Assembly (NCBI GenBank): GCA_024734555.1
Contig: JANPWX010000162.1
Coordinates: forward strand, 1,262,204 to 1,326,203
Reading direction: 5' to 3'
Length of the DNA stretch: 64,000 nt
From: Trochalopteron elliotii
Lineage: Eukaryota; Chordata; Aves; Passeriformes; Leiothrichidae
Positions 27,340 through 41,111 of this stretch are shown one piece after another. The stretch's first letter is position 1; every line of letters begins with the position of its first letter. A program made the translations under genes and the position numbers. The notes under the pieces were generated by a model. That model was not told the DNA's origin and did not search any database. It saw only the letters and a program-made list of their open reading frames with translations.

Positions 27340-30300
27340 ACCATTCCAGCAGTGGTGAGTTCCCACTAGGTACAGTCGCAATACTCCTTAATATTTTCAT
27401 TTTGATGTAATTTGTGGCCCCAGCTTTTTAAATATCCGCTCTGTAATAATGTTTAATTTCAGGGGTCACTCCGCCAAGGAGTATATTAAAGCCCATAAAA
27501 CTCATTTCCAAAGCTCAAATATCAAACTGTGATCAGGTTAGGAGGGCAGCATCTGTGAATATTTCATCTTTTATCATGCTGATAATAAGGAGATGACAGA
27601 GGCACATTATTACAATGAGAGAATTGCTCATTTCAGCCCTGGCTGCTGGAAGCTGGGGTCTGCAGTGTGCATTACTCAATAAAATCAATTCTTATATGAA
27701 AAGCAAGTTTACTGAGCCACCACTGTGTCTTATTTGATTGTAATGAATAATATATGGGCCCAAGAGCTTGCTCATCTGGTAGGGAGAGGGAAAGGAAAAG
27801 GCTGGAGTTTGAAGGGGCATTTCAGTTTAGACGATGATTTATCAAAATTGCATTTTATTGTTCAGAAGCAATGTTATGGCACTGCAGCCTCTTAGACTTA
27901 TAATTCTGAAAATAAATCTTAAAGTTCCACTAACACAAAGATATTAGCCAACAGTGAACATTGTAAAACAATTTCTAGCTTGCATTTGATTATTTATGCT
28001 CAGCAGATAATGACCAACTAGCACGACAGCTTAAGGTTTACAGAATTTCTGCTGCAATTTCTTGTACTTTCACCTTTTTTGGCCAAATTTCACACTACTC
28101 TCTACCTAAAGAAGAAAAGTTTGAAAGAAAAGAAATTCTATCTTTTTATTTGTAAGATGGTAAACACACCTCTATGAAAAAGTAATAGCATCACACCTAT
28201 TTTGAGAGGGACACAGGAAAAAAAGCTGACATTTGCTTATCTTTGGGTCACATTCTATTTGTGCTTAAACATTTTTATACCATTTGAAAAAATAGCTTAC
28301 TAAGAACAGCTTACTAACAAACAGAAATTTCACAGACCAACACATATGTTTTGTCCAAATTTGGTGACTTCAGCTGTAGGTAGTGTCTATCTCTCCTGAA
28401 CCTGTTTTATTCAAACATTTGTTTCATGACTAAATGTCAGGTTGGATCAGCTTCTTATCTTTTCAGCTCTGAACATAAAATAAAATAAATAAACTCCCCC
28501 AAATACAGAAACATTCCAAAGAAAAAAATTTAAAAACTAATAAACTATCAAATCCCAAGAAGTTTAATGGATATTTAAACATAAAACTCTCTATATATTC
28601 CCCATAATCCTAAATGCACATTTTCTGTTATTATGGGCATTTCCTGTTAGTTCTTCTTTTAAAATAAAACATTACATTTAAAAACTACTTTACAGGCAAT
28701 TTCTTTTTCTTACACACTTAAATTTTCACATCATAGGAACCAAACCAACCTTTTACATCACTGAGTGTCAGAAGTGCAGTATCTAATGCTAGATTTATTT
28801 TAAAGTAGATAATTTGTTTGGAAGCTTTTTTCATAGCAGCATCTCCACTAAAATGTTCGTGTGTTTCCTATTTACTCAGCCCTTATCCAGCTATTTTAAA
28901 TAAGGCGAATATCTTCTGGATTCCCAGTTTACTCACTCTGCAACTACAACAGAGTTACCTCTGCCACAGTCACACATCAATCTCTGTGTCATGAAGTACA
29001 AGTTAAGAATTTAATTTATGGAGGAAGGATTTTTCAGGCAATTTCTAGTTTTCAGGAAATGTTAAAAAGCATCATGTTACTGACTTCTTTCTTCTTTTGT
29101 TTTTTTCCCCTTCTTTTTTTAAAAGCATCTCAGCACTAAACTTTTATATTCCAACTACAGGTGAGAATTATTTTCAACTGCAGCTTTAAATCAGTGCCTG
29201 ATAGGAAAATAAGTCTCAGTATAACCACTTATTTATTATTATCAACAGTATTAAACAGGGCCATTTCTTCTCAGAATTCTGGGAACAAATGGCCATCATT
29301 ACAAAAATATGACTTTAAATTGTCATTATTACCACGCTGTGATAATGACCTATCATTTTGGCACTTGTAATCCAAGTTGTGTTTCATCCAATCCCTTGCT
29401 GTAAAACATATTTAACTCATTTACATATAAATATTTATTCTGCCTGCCTTCATTTTTTCCCTTTGCTTACACGCTACCAAGTTCAGTAGAGTTTAATGGG
29501 GGAGTTTTATTCAATTTTTAAAAATTATTATTATTTTTATTCTAAGCTTTTAAAACACTCTCCCCATATTTTATTTTAGGGGTGCAATTGAGGCAAACTG
29601 AAACAACATTCCCAAGTCCAACCTCCCTGTTCAAGCAGTTTCATCCAAGAGCAAATTCTTTTCCATTTTGCTCCTGTTCTTTGAATTCTCCCCTAAAACA
29701 GTGTGATCATAGTGACCCCCATTTAAGATCAAAATGAAAAAATAAAGAAATAATAAAAAAGGTAGCTTTGCGTTGATTCCATTTCAAAAACTTGACCTAC
29801 AAAATAGCATAATTAGCCATTTGGAATGATAGTCTTATTTTTACCCTTTATTACAGCACAGAGAGATTCATTATTAATGCTCAAAGCAGCACTTACTAGG
29901 GAGTGTATAACCTTAAATACTTAATTAAAAAGTTCTATTTCCATTTACAGGAGATATTAGTGTAGTCAGTAACTTTTAAAGGCCTTGTTAATGGTCCACT
30001 CCTTTCATTCATCATCAAAATAAAGTAATACCAGAACAAGTGTTTTATTAATTTAAGTGAAGAAATGCACTTATTCAGCTGTAACAGCCCTCTTGCAAGT
30101 GATATTTGCTTCTTAAAGTAAATTTCTGCTATTCAGTGGTTACAACGGCCTTACTAATGGAATAATAACGACCTGACTGTCATTAGCACACCTTGGATGA
30201 CAGGATGCTCATCTGTTAAAGTTTAGGAATGGACATTCTCCAGTGTCTGCTCCCACTGAAACCATGCCCTGCTCACCCACTTCAACAGTAACTGTAAAAT

Positions 30301-31020
30301 CTTGTTTACAAAATCTTGTTTAAATCTGTTGCTGCAATTTTGCATTTTTACACATTTCCTAAAGCTTGGGCCAAAGCTCGCACCCCTTATGGAATAACAG
30401 TTTTCTTTCTGTTCATTTTCCTAAATTAATTCATTAATTAGCACCTATACAGGCATTAGAATGTACAGTGCAGAGAAAAGAGATGCAGATTAGAGTTACA
30501 GAGAGATAGTTTTTACCTCTGAAACAAAAATCTTCCAGACAAGAGGAATTCATCCTGCACACATTAGAGACATGCCATTTTTGAAAGGGTGGGGGGAGGC
30601 AAAGGATGAAAAAAGAAACCCCAACTCAAACCAAACCCACAAAGGAAAAAACCCAAACTAAACCCTGAACAGCACAATGCTCATCTTGGATGCATCATTT
30701 GCATTTTTCCTAATCCATGCAAGCTGCTGTAGAAGAGCTAGGTGTTACCATTTGTTGCAATTTTCTATTACACTGTGATAAATGGCACCCCCAGAGCTGC
30801 TCAGAGGATGCTCATTCCAGTCATTTAAGTAAGAGGTGATTTACCTTAAATAGGTTGTTTCATACAGCTATATGCCATGCCTATACAGGCCTGTCACTAC
30901 TGCTCTTATTAGTGCTGGAATAACTAAATTTTCACTGAATGATGACTGTTCCATGCATGTATCACACTCTATCCTATTTATTGTAGCTTGCAAAATAAAG
31001 CTCAACTAATTCTAATGCTG
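27340..31020. promoter_or_regulatory. Repeat-free stretch, candidate cluster of non-coding regulatory elements
   Basis: About 3.7 kb with no recognisable transposon, almost no open frames and many homeodomain-type TAAT cores, for example TTAATTAAAA, CATAATTAGC, TTATTAATTT and TTCATTAATTAGCACC. An octamer ATTTGCAT lies at 30697-30704. This texture resembles clusters of conserved non-coding elements around developmental transcription factor genes. POU3F1, the next gene on this side of RRAGC in human, is a plausible target, but conservation cannot be judged from one sequence. Confidence 0.35.
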
Positions 31021-34000
31021 TAGAGCTGGGATCTTTTAATTCTCTTTAGAGATTTGACCTTGTTTTTGGTGTCAGGTTTAACAAAAAATTTTGTTTAAAA
31101 GGCAACCGTCACTCTCTAGTTACAATATTAGAGAAGACAATCTGCAGGCTGTACCAGTCAGTTTCCCATGGATCAAAACAAGGCTTCTTCCACCTACATA
31201 TTTCATAATTTGGCACCTTATTTATGCACAGATGCAGAAGACTGTCCACATAGCACAAGGGTTTGGGCAAAAACCTGACAGGAGCAGACTTAACTCCTCC
31301 TTGGGACTTTGGCCTTCACTTCCCTGCTGACATAGAATTACAGATATTAAGAGCAGGTATAAGGACATTCTGCTTCAGTTCATATCAATATGACAGACAT
31401 TGAACCCTATAAATAGTCTGAATACAATCAATGTAGGTCGCTGCTGTTAAAGCACAAGTTTAAATTAGAGAAGATAATCTATTGGGCAAGTGAAAGCATG
31501 ACTTCATATTTTCAGTGAAAAATGAATGGAAGGTAAGAATAAAAATGCAAAAAAAGAACATCAATTCTCCTTTTCAAAAGAAAAGTGCTGCATAACTTTA
31601 TTCAATCTGTTCCTAAAATTCTTTAAAAAAAAAAACTTAAAGCAGAAACATTTCATCAATGGTTGCAGATTTAAATTCTCAATGCTGCTTTTCCACCCCG
31701 GGTAACAGAACTTTTCTCAAATTCAAGAATTCATTATTGTTGTTCCTTTTTGAGTATTAGCATCATTATTTTGCAAATATATGGAAGTATTTGCACTAAA
31801 CATAGCCTACATAGTTTTGAAAATGAAAGAGTTTCATTAATGCACTTCTCACAATATTGAGAGCAAATCTCACACAGCTGAATTTTGCTTGATTGTACAA
31901 CCACAAGAACACATTTTAAGCAGGACACAGGAGGTTTATGAATTTCATTATGCATTACTAGCAACCCAATAATATTTTCCAGTCTGTTTGGTTTAAAAGT
32001 GAAAAGCCCAAAAGCGAAAACCCAGAGCAAACAACATGTTAAATTTAGAGTTCAGTGCTAAAGCAGCACAGGCTACCTGAAGTTAAAGATCTTACTCCAA
32101 GATAAAGTTCAGACAAGAAAAACAGATTGGGAAATAGCATTATGTATTGGTTTTTTTGATGTGAGAGAAAGGTATATTTTTTCAGATTTTGCCATTCAAA
32201 AGCAGGTGCCAATAAGGTTCAGGGCTACTGAAACTGTTTCACAGTACTAAAGTCCTTATGCTACTGAATGATGGATAAAAAATATCTCTTATAATCATAC
32301 TGGTCACCATAATGAAGCCAATACACATAAGTTTTTCATCTGATCCAAAAATTCCAAAGATAAGCAAGAGTAATAGTAATAGAAATAGAAATAGAAAAGG
32401 TGAAGCAAAGCTCAACACCTTAAAAAGAAATCTAAGGTATCTGTTGGCAAAATAGCTTTGTGCTATATATATTGCTCTCATGACAGGACAAAATAATCAA
32501 TACAAATCATCATCATCAATATAAATGAGGATGCTAAATGAGGATGTATGTGAACTGTAACAATGAAAGTGGTGATAAGTGAGCAATTTTAAATAGAAAA
32601 GTAAATGTACTTGTTGATAACAGGAAACAGTGACCCTTGCATTCACCTGCCTTTGACATCACCCTGTAAATGACTGTCAGAATCAAATCACAGACCCTGT
32701 TACAGAAGGATTTTACACCAACTTTGTCCAGCATTTAAAATAACTATGTTGAATGGAAACTGTCATGAATTAAACTCTAGCTTTCTAACATAAATTAGTA
32801 ATCCAACAGCCAAAACATATTCTGAGGAGAACACTTCAGAAATAAACTTCAACTACTTTTTAAAACGAAGTCTTTTAGATGCTAATGGCCATTGTTTTCT
32901 CACTTAGTAAGCAAAATTTTGTGCCACAAAAGGTTAGATGATTACAAAGATTTAATTGAATGTCTAAAAGAAAGGAAAATGTTTCTTAAAAAAGCCAAGA
33001 TGGACCTCTTACCCCATTCCTACAGCAAAATGTCCTGTAACAATAGAGAAGTGATTTGCTGAAATTAAAATGCTATTATGGTGGAATTAGGGCTTCAATA
33101 TTTTTAGCAGCTTAAATATGCCTTCCATTTTTAAAGGACATCTGATAACAGATAATTACATTTCATGTTACAGGAACAGAGTTGTTTTCTTAAGGAAAAA
33201 TACTTTTCTTTTTTTTCCATAAAGGTTAAAACACAGCCATCATTAGCAGCAGCAATAGGATTTAGGTGCCTACTTCAGCTTAGAGGAAATATATTAGCAT
33301 ATAAATAGCCATTGGTGGCTGCTTGATTCTACCTGTTTTATGTTTCAATGTAGCATCAGAATGCACTTAGCAAGAAACATAGGGAGCAGTGAGATATGTG
33401 CTCTGAGGAGTTCTGTGGTGTGGTGGTTCTATAGAAGGGGCATCTTTTGCTGTTTAAAAATATCACTTCTTATGTTATTGAGTTTCATGTTTATTATATC
33501 ATTTAAATACTCTAATTAATGAGATCTACAGAGCAACATGACACTGTTAGAAGTAGGTGCATTGGTTTATGCAGCAGCTCTTTCCTGAGAATATGAGAAT
33601 ATGTCAAGGTAGTGCGTTTCTATATGATAAATATAATTTCTTATATATACATAATACATACAAAAAATATATATATATTATATAATATATACATAATACA
33701 GGTTTTTTTATTTTATATTTACCTGAAACGTGTCTAAAATTATTTCTGCCTTTTTATTGATGGAAAATAATGGAAGAGCAAGGTGTGGTTGTTACCCTGC
33801 CAACACCACTTTCATACCACACATTTCCTCGCGAGAGGCAGACAGGAGGAAGGAAAGCCACGAGCATTCCCCATCCTCTGTTTCAGACTGACCTTCAAGG
33901 TTTACCCCTTTAAAATGTTAATCATGGTGAGTGACATTTCCTGTGTCACTGATCGGGCTGTGGCAGCAGAGGGAGAAATATTCTTTTCAACAACTTTGCT

Positions 34001-34529
34001 CACAGCCCAGGAGGGGTGACTGGAGGCAGAGCAGGGGTGAGCAGGTGGCAAACATGCCTGGTGCATTCTTATGAGGGAGGTGAGCAGGGCCTGCAGCAAA
34101 ACAAACCTGCCCTGTTGCACAGGCAGAACCTTTCCTGAACCACAGCAAGCAGCTGCTCCAGCAGCATCTTTCAGCCTCCTGCTGCTCCAGGCTCTCAACA
34201 CATCCTCAGGCAGGATGATGTGACCACTCTGGAACTCCCCCAGCACAGAACGGGGGCACTGTTCCTTCACAGTCACCCCAAGCAGGTAAGAGGAAAGTGT
34301 CACCTTGTCTTTGGAGCTGCAACAGGCAACTGCATCCAGATAATTTCAGGGGAATTAAAGCATTAGCCAGGAAATGTCATTGATGTGTATCAGCTTTAGC
34401 AGGTGACAGCATAAAAATTAGATTGTCACCATGAAAAATTAACTAACTTCTGATACTAAATGGTCTAAGCCCTGATATTTTTAGGGTCCCTCTGTAACCA
34501 CATGTCATACAGGATGGCAGAGAGCCTTT
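31021..34529. other. Intergenic, no gene recognised
   Basis: Mostly AT-rich. It contains an AT-dinucleotide-rich stretch at about 33640-33710 and a GC-richer stretch at about 33.78-34.32 kb with a 133-codon minus-strand frame lacking any recognisable domain. The part at about 33050-33350 is repeat-free and regulatory-looking, but there is nothing specific to name. Confidence 0.55.
33640..33710. repeat. AT-rich simple repeat
   Basis: Imperfect (AT)n and ATACATA units over about 70 bases. Confidence 0.85.
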
Positions 34530-34815
34530 CCATGATTCTGTGTTCTCCCAGACAACTGGCAATGGAACAAGAGGTCTTAAGCTGAGCCAGGGGAGGTTTA
34601 AGTTGGACCTTAGGAAGAAGTTCTGCACAGAAAGGGTGACTGGGCATTGGAAGAGGCTGCCCAGGGAGGTGGTAGAGCACTATCCCTGGAGGTGCCTAAA
34701 AACAGGCTGGATGTGGTGCCCAGTGCTGTGGTTTACTTGGAAAGTGTTAGGTCACACTTTGGACTCAATGATCTCACAGGTCTTTTCCAACCCAGTTGAT
34801 TCTGTGATTCATACT
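34530..34815 (+). mobile_element. CR1 LINE 3'-end fragment
   Basis: The order GGGGAGGTTTAAGTTGGACC, AAGAAGTTCTGCACAGAAAG, GGCTGCCCAGGGAGGTGGT, TCCCTGGAGGTGCCTAAAAA and TTTTCCAACCCAGTTGATTC, with a final GATTCTGTGATTC tail, follows the 3' UTR of avian CR1 retrotransposons. The 123-codon frame at 34540-34911 runs through it and is not a gene. The fragment is 5'-truncated, as is usual for CR1. Confidence 0.9.
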
Positions 34816-36212
34816 TGTCTGGAGAAACTCCTGGCAGCATCTGAAACTGTATTAGGGTCTGGAATTCAGGTAACTGATCCCAACCATCCACATCTGTGTG
34901 TTTTGTTTTGAAAAAAGGAACTATACAAACACATCTTGCATGCTGTGGATGCATCCTGAGATCTAACAAATCAATCTCCCATGTTCCAAAAGGATTTTTA
35001 AAACTAGGAAGGAGCCAATTCTGTGGACAATGCCTTCATGGATGCCACTTCTGAACATTCTGCCTGCCAATACCAAGCCCTCCTAATCAAAGCTTAGGAT
35101 CTTTGTTGCTCACCTACCTTCCTTCTTCATTTTGGACTTAGGCAAATATCTTCATTCATTGAACAAAAAAGCAATTAGGTCCACAAGGGGCAAAGTAAAA
35201 AAAAAATTCTGACTCCACGAGTGCCAATATTTGAAATGCTGGCTGAAGAAATACAGTAAGAGATTTTTAGATTGGACTGATTAAAATAGTTATTAAAAGT
35301 GTTAATGTTTAATTATAAACAAAACATTGGAAGAAATTAAATACCAGTCCCATTACCTTTGAAATTACCATCTCACTCTCAGTTAATCAAGTCAAAGAAG
35401 GGTCAAAGACCTCTATCTTCTGACAAACACAATTCTTCATTCATTACATTAGTCAAAAATTTTAGATTGCAAAAATCTGATATAACCCTACTATCCTATC
35501 TGCATCATTACCATTTTTAAATATGTTATTTCATCTCCATGACTTTTGCATTACAGTTTATACTGAATGAAGCAGGGCCAACACCTTACAAATGAAACAG
35601 GAACCCCAACCAGGCACTCTCTTCTTGATTAAAAGAGCTGCTGAAAAGAATTATTTTTCAAATTAGTAAAGTCTATTTCTGTGGCTTTTAAGTCCTAAAC
35701 CAGAAAAAATATATATTTTACAGTAAAGGGAGAAAGATGGAAGGTGCCTACAATATATTACTTCTTAAAATAGCAGCTTAACACCCCAATATTGTAGAAT
35801 TCTAACAAAAAATTGATACTTAGCATCTTGAAGAAATAAGATTAGAAACAGCTTAATCACATTCATGTTTCAGAAGGGCAAATGATGGTGAAATTTTGCC
35901 CACTGGTTCAGCTGCCTCTCAGTTTAAACTGAGACATTTCATGTGTTCACTATTCCTGTGATTTTCCTTACCACAGGCTCATTTCCACTCTCCACAGGAA
36001 ATAACTCACTCAACTTAATTTGAGAAAACAGACCAAAGGCATAGACCAATAGAATGAGTAACATTGAAATGTGCTTTAAAGGGACAAAATCAGTGGAGAA
36101 AAAAGCCTTGCAAGGAAAGAACCAAACTATTGCTCAGCACATCCCATGCTGTCCAAAACAGATAAATGCTACAGCTGTATTCCCATATAGTCACTCACAT
36201 GTAACTTAGGAC

Positions 36213-36213
<1 letters not shown>
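34816..36213. other. Intergenic, no gene recognised
   Basis: AT-rich sequence after the CR1 fragment. No gene, RNA or clear repeat is seen. Confidence 0.6.
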
Positions 36214-36283
<70 letters not shown>

Positions 36284-36284
36284 T
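36214..36284. repeat. (TAA)n microsatellite, about 23 copies
   Basis: An uninterrupted run of TAA/AAT triplets of about 70 bases. Its purity suggests length polymorphism. Confidence 0.97.
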
Positions 36285-39200
36285 TAGGTTTGAAATCAAG
36301 TCTACACAGAGTTAGGTAATTTAACACTGCTCTGACTGCAGAAAAAAATACCTGATTTTCTTCTTCCTATTGGGAAGTAATTCAATATTGTATTGAAAAA
36401 ACAACCCAGAAACCTATTTCACATTCTGTTGACTGACTGGATGGGAAATGTACTGCCAAGACAGACAAGTCTCCTGAGTGCAAAAACATCTGTAATCATA
36501 ATTAAACAATAAAGTGCTGGCAGCATCTGTTTCCTCATGTCCCTGCAGGGTTTATGTGGAGCATTTGAGGTGATCTCACCCTGCTGGCCAAAGGGGTTAA
36601 TTATTGTACAATGAGAAGGAGAAAAAAAGTAACACTCCGAGGGGAAAGTATCACTGAGGAAATGTGCATTACTGGATCAATGGCCATTAAGTGAAGAACA
36701 GATTCACAGCAGGCTATTAATGATGAGACAAAGATTACAGCTAGATACATCTTTCTGGTAAGGTCCTCTGCTCAGAAGTAAATAATAATGATGAGGCAGC
36801 ACACACTGGAATGGATGTGTAAACAAAAAAATAAAGAGCAGGAAAGAAAATTATGAAGATGGAGAAAAGATGCTCTCAGCTGATATTTACTAATTCCACT
36901 AAGTATTTTAACTATTGTGAGTCAATGATAGTGGGGGGAGCTCCTTTCTAACCACACTTTTGGCAGATGAAGGTTTCTTCCCCCCTTCCCTTTAAAAACT
37001 GTCTCTGTAGAGGTCTGAGTTGCAGAGCAGCCCATAAAACTTCAGGGGTTTTAGAGGGTCACGTTCACAGGGCCAGACACACGTACTCCATTATAACTGT
37101 TGAACTCCTAAAAAAACGTGTCATTCTGAATTGTGGGGATGAAGTATAACACGGCCAGATATGTTTAGTTTCCTAATGCCTCGAGAATATTTTGTTCACT
37201 GTATAGTTATCACACACTCATTTCTGCAAGGCATGCTGCCTCTTGTACATGTCAGCTGAAACGACAGCAGCCCTGCTCAAAGACAGATGATGAACCTCCT
37301 GCTGTGCTGGCAAACAGACACTCAACAAGACTTGACTTTCACTGCTAACAGGCACGGACAGTGAACTTTGCAAACGAAGCCTCAGACTGAAAGAATGTGT
37401 CCAAAAAGCCCAAAGCTTCAGTCTCCAAGCTGCAGCCTCTGCCCCTCAGCCTGATCAAAGCAGCTCTCTCGGTTGGCCTTGTTCTTTCTGGATCTTTTAG
37501 TCAAATTGTGAGTCAAGGGAAGGTTCGAAATGGGGAAAAGGCAAACCACTGGACTATTGACAGTCCAAAATAAAATGTTCTGGAAAATCAACATAGTTTA
37601 ATAGAAGGATAACGTGGTTTTTCCCTTAAAATAAAACAACAAATTTGCTTTGAAATATTATACCATTATAATGGATGAGAGTTTTTTCTTATACACTTTG
37701 CAGCAATTGAAATAAGTTTGTGTGCTGGACTCTATTTCACTGTAATAACACAGAATTTTCTGGTTAATTCACCTAAACAATTACTTGGAAGGGAAGCAGG
37801 GAGACAATCCAGGACTATGTCCTAGAAGAGGACGACAGTGATTGTGCACTTAAATCTGCATTACTTAAAATGATTGTAGCCTGATGAGTGACAAGACATT
37901 CTTAAAGCTAAACTAAACAATACCCAAGGAGCTAAAGCATGGGAGTTCCTTTCATATACCAGCAGCCAATTCTATCCTCTAGGTAGGCACTTTCTTGCTG
38001 TTTATGGTGATCAAAAAAAGCATTAATCTTTGGTGGTTTTGAACATTCTTGTTACATAAGGAAGAACTTTCTCACCACATTTCCAATGGCATATGGTAAA
38101 AGACTTATTAAAAAGACTTAAAAGACTTATTAAAAGGCTTTAAAAAGCAAGCAGGAGAAAGCAGCACAGCATCCTTGATCCCTCAAGGAAGACCTCTATT
38201 GTGTTTAGTAGCTTTAAGGAAATCTGAGCATGTTCTTTAGTGAAAACTATTCAATAAGGAATGTAAAAAAGCATTAAAAAATGATGATTTTTATAGCCAG
38301 CAATTATCTGAAATTACTACTATTTAAAGGAAAAAAAAAAACCCTCAATGAATGTTTGTGTCTTACAGATACTTTCAAAGCACAAAATATAGAGAAACAG
38401 TATTAGAGTCTGCTCTTTACCACAGTGTAAAGCAAGAGCAAGTCAGAGGAATCCAGTGTAGATATTCAAGTGTAAACTCATTTAAGTTTGGGAGTGAATA
38501 GAGCCATAGCAGAAGGGCAGAGGGAGAGCTATGATGCTCTATTCCTTTCAGTAGTTTTATAGATTTATGAATGGCAGTAGTCCTCCCTCCATGCCCAGTG
38601 ATTGCTCTCATCTGGTTAATTAACTGCAAGCAAATTTGGCAGAAGAAGTAAGATACAAATCTCTTTTCAACTTAATTTTTTAAAAAGCCCTACCGAACAA
38701 AACCCAGCAAAAAACCCCCAAAACCACACCAAACCAACCAAAATCCCCCCCAAACAAAACAGAAGCAAGAAAAAAAACATGTCCCAAAAAATTAACAGAT
38801 AAATAGAGGGAGAACATTCAATTTGTTGCCCCATTGAAGTGAACTCTGTGCTGTAAACTCAGGAATTGGTCATCCTTCAGCAGCAAATCAAGAAAAAATT
38901 CAAATCTATTCAGATGGTTTCCCTGGATTTGGTGTCAATGCTGTTCTGCCACAGCCGTGAGCAGCTAAATGATGTAAGAGGTGAGTGCAGGCAGAGGAAG
39001 AGCTCAAGGCACAGAACTGGAATCACCAGAAAGAAGTGAGGAATATTTTCTTCCATATTGACTTGCTGAGAACTGAGTTGCTCTTGGATTTGAGTGTTTT
39101 CATATAGGATTGAAATTAGAAACAAACAAAAAACAACAAACACACACACTGCCAAGACGGACTTCTAAGAATTAAGAATTCTCTAAAACACCATGGCACC

Positions 39201-40970
39201 CTCTAGATTCTCACAGACAGGTAATAAATCCCAGCTGATTTAAAAGCTAGTGCAAATATTCCTTTAGATTTATTATAATCACACCAGAAAAAAAGCACGG
39301 CTGAAAAAAACAAAGAACAAGACAAGCAATAAATTATGATCTCTGTGTTTTCATAAAAATTACTTTTTTTTTAAACATTCACAGACAGATGGGGTTTTCT
39401 TTCACTTTTCCCATTCTCTGGGAAACTGATTAGTCTGCTTTTCTTTGGCATATCACTACAAAACATGGTGTGTTTGCTGATTGAGATATTAGGAAACTAA
39501 TACAAGTTAAAAAAAAACCACCAAAAACAACAAACAAATAAAAATTAAAAAAAAAAAAAACAAAACAGAAATAAAGAGGAGCTTGTTGAGTTTTTTCCCT
39601 ATTTGCTATTCAGAATACTTGGATTGTCAGAATGCTGCCCTTAGGCTTAAATTCATCACTGAAAATGAAACAACATATTTTACAGTTCCAATTAGCATCC
39701 ATTTATGCTTTGATGTGCTGGGTATGGGATTCCTGAGAACAGAATAAGTTGTAAAAGATATCTAAGTCAAATTTACCTGATGATTCCATAACCAGACTTT
39801 AAATAAAGGATGGTTCTTACTAGAGAACACACTTCCTTTTTTACAGACAAGGTGTCAGGGTTTCACAGCTCTGTGTTATTGATAGGGATTGATACCATCC
39901 TTCACCTTTTTTCAGGCTGACAAAGTCTGTCCTTGGAAGAAAACAAACATTTCATCCATCATAAAAGGGAAAGTGGGAGTTCAGGAACACAGTTGTTCCA
40001 CAACTTCTGGGATTTTGAGAGGAATTAATAGAATAGAGCCAATTATATTCTAATTGCTTTTCTTACATACCACATAGAGTCAATATGCAACATACATGAA
40101 AATTTTATAGACTTGTGATTGCTCTAACCAGTAAAATCCAATCTAGTAATTACAAATTATAACTTACTGGACAGGATACCTTGAGTTAGTTACATTTAGA
40201 TGACACTATAAATCTCTGCATTTTGCCTGTTTAAAATTATATTGTCTCACATCTGTCAGATTCCTGAATTCCTCATGCAGATTCATTTTAACTGTCGTAA
40301 GTGAAAGGGTTTCACCTATTTTCTTAATGTGTTATGTTACCTGTAGTCATGGTTTTATACAGCTTTGGGTTAAGAAGATTCTACCATTCTCCAGCTCAGT
40401 TTGTCTTCCATCTTTAACATTAACCATAAAATCTCTTCTTTCTCTTGCAGAAAGCTAAAGAATAGTAAAAGCTCCTCCAAGACAGGAAGGAAAAAGTACC
40501 CCTTCTCATAAATAAATTTTTCAAGGCTTGCATGTCTCTAAATGTGAAGGCCAAGATGAAGTTTTAAACAAACTGAAGAGACCTGATATACTCATATAAG
40601 CAAGAAGCTTTTCCAGACTGTTGGTACATTTGAGAGTTAGAAATTAATCGTGTTTCTGTGGTCTGGTGCTACTAACAAACAGGTAACAATTTAGGCTTCC
40701 CCTCTATTTTTCCTGACTTAAAACCAAAATATTGTTGTTATTTGGGAAGTCTGAAATTGAGACATTTTATTTTATACAGATACCTCAATAATTCTGTATT
40801 AGCTTATGTTTCATTTCATGTCACTGAACAGCAGCTGTAATCTTCCCTTACAGCACCATCACACCCACATGTATTTCAGATGCAAACAGCAGCTAAGGCA
40901 AGAGAGTCCAACAATGACAATGTTTAGCCATAGGCAAAAAAATTAAACATATCACTAAATATTAAAATGA
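36285..40970. other. Intergenic, no gene recognised
   Basis: AT-rich non-coding sequence with A/C-rich simple tracts at about 38690-38765 and 39505-39560. The part at about 36500-36790 is repeat-free with homeodomain-like cores (TTAATTATTG, TTAATGATGA) and may be regulatory. No exon or RNA gene is recognised. Confidence 0.6.
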
Positions 40971-41111
40971 AAATTTAATCCAAATATCTGGATTTAGGAA
41001 GGAAGAAATTATCAAGTCAATTATAAAAAACCCAGCTTGTAATCTATTTACCTGTTGAAGATGTGACAGTTTAACATTCTGAGGACTTCAAATGACTGCA
41101 TTCCTACAAAA
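40971..41111. repeat. Duplicated block, copy 1
   Basis: About 141 bp that recurs at 43143-43284 in the same orientation, with roughly 16 differences and a one-base indel (close to 89 percent identity by eye). The best conserved part is the 52 bp at 41052-41103, flanked on the minus strand by TTTGTAG and by CAG|GTAAAT, an exon-like arrangement. Confidence 0.9.

Noticed and set aside
33902..34303. 133-codon minus-strand frame
   Set aside because: No recognisable domain, no flanking splice pattern, and it sits in a GC-richer non-coding stretch.
34540..34911. 123-codon plus-strand frame
   Set aside because: It runs through the 3' untranslated part of a CR1 LINE and encodes nothing recognisable.
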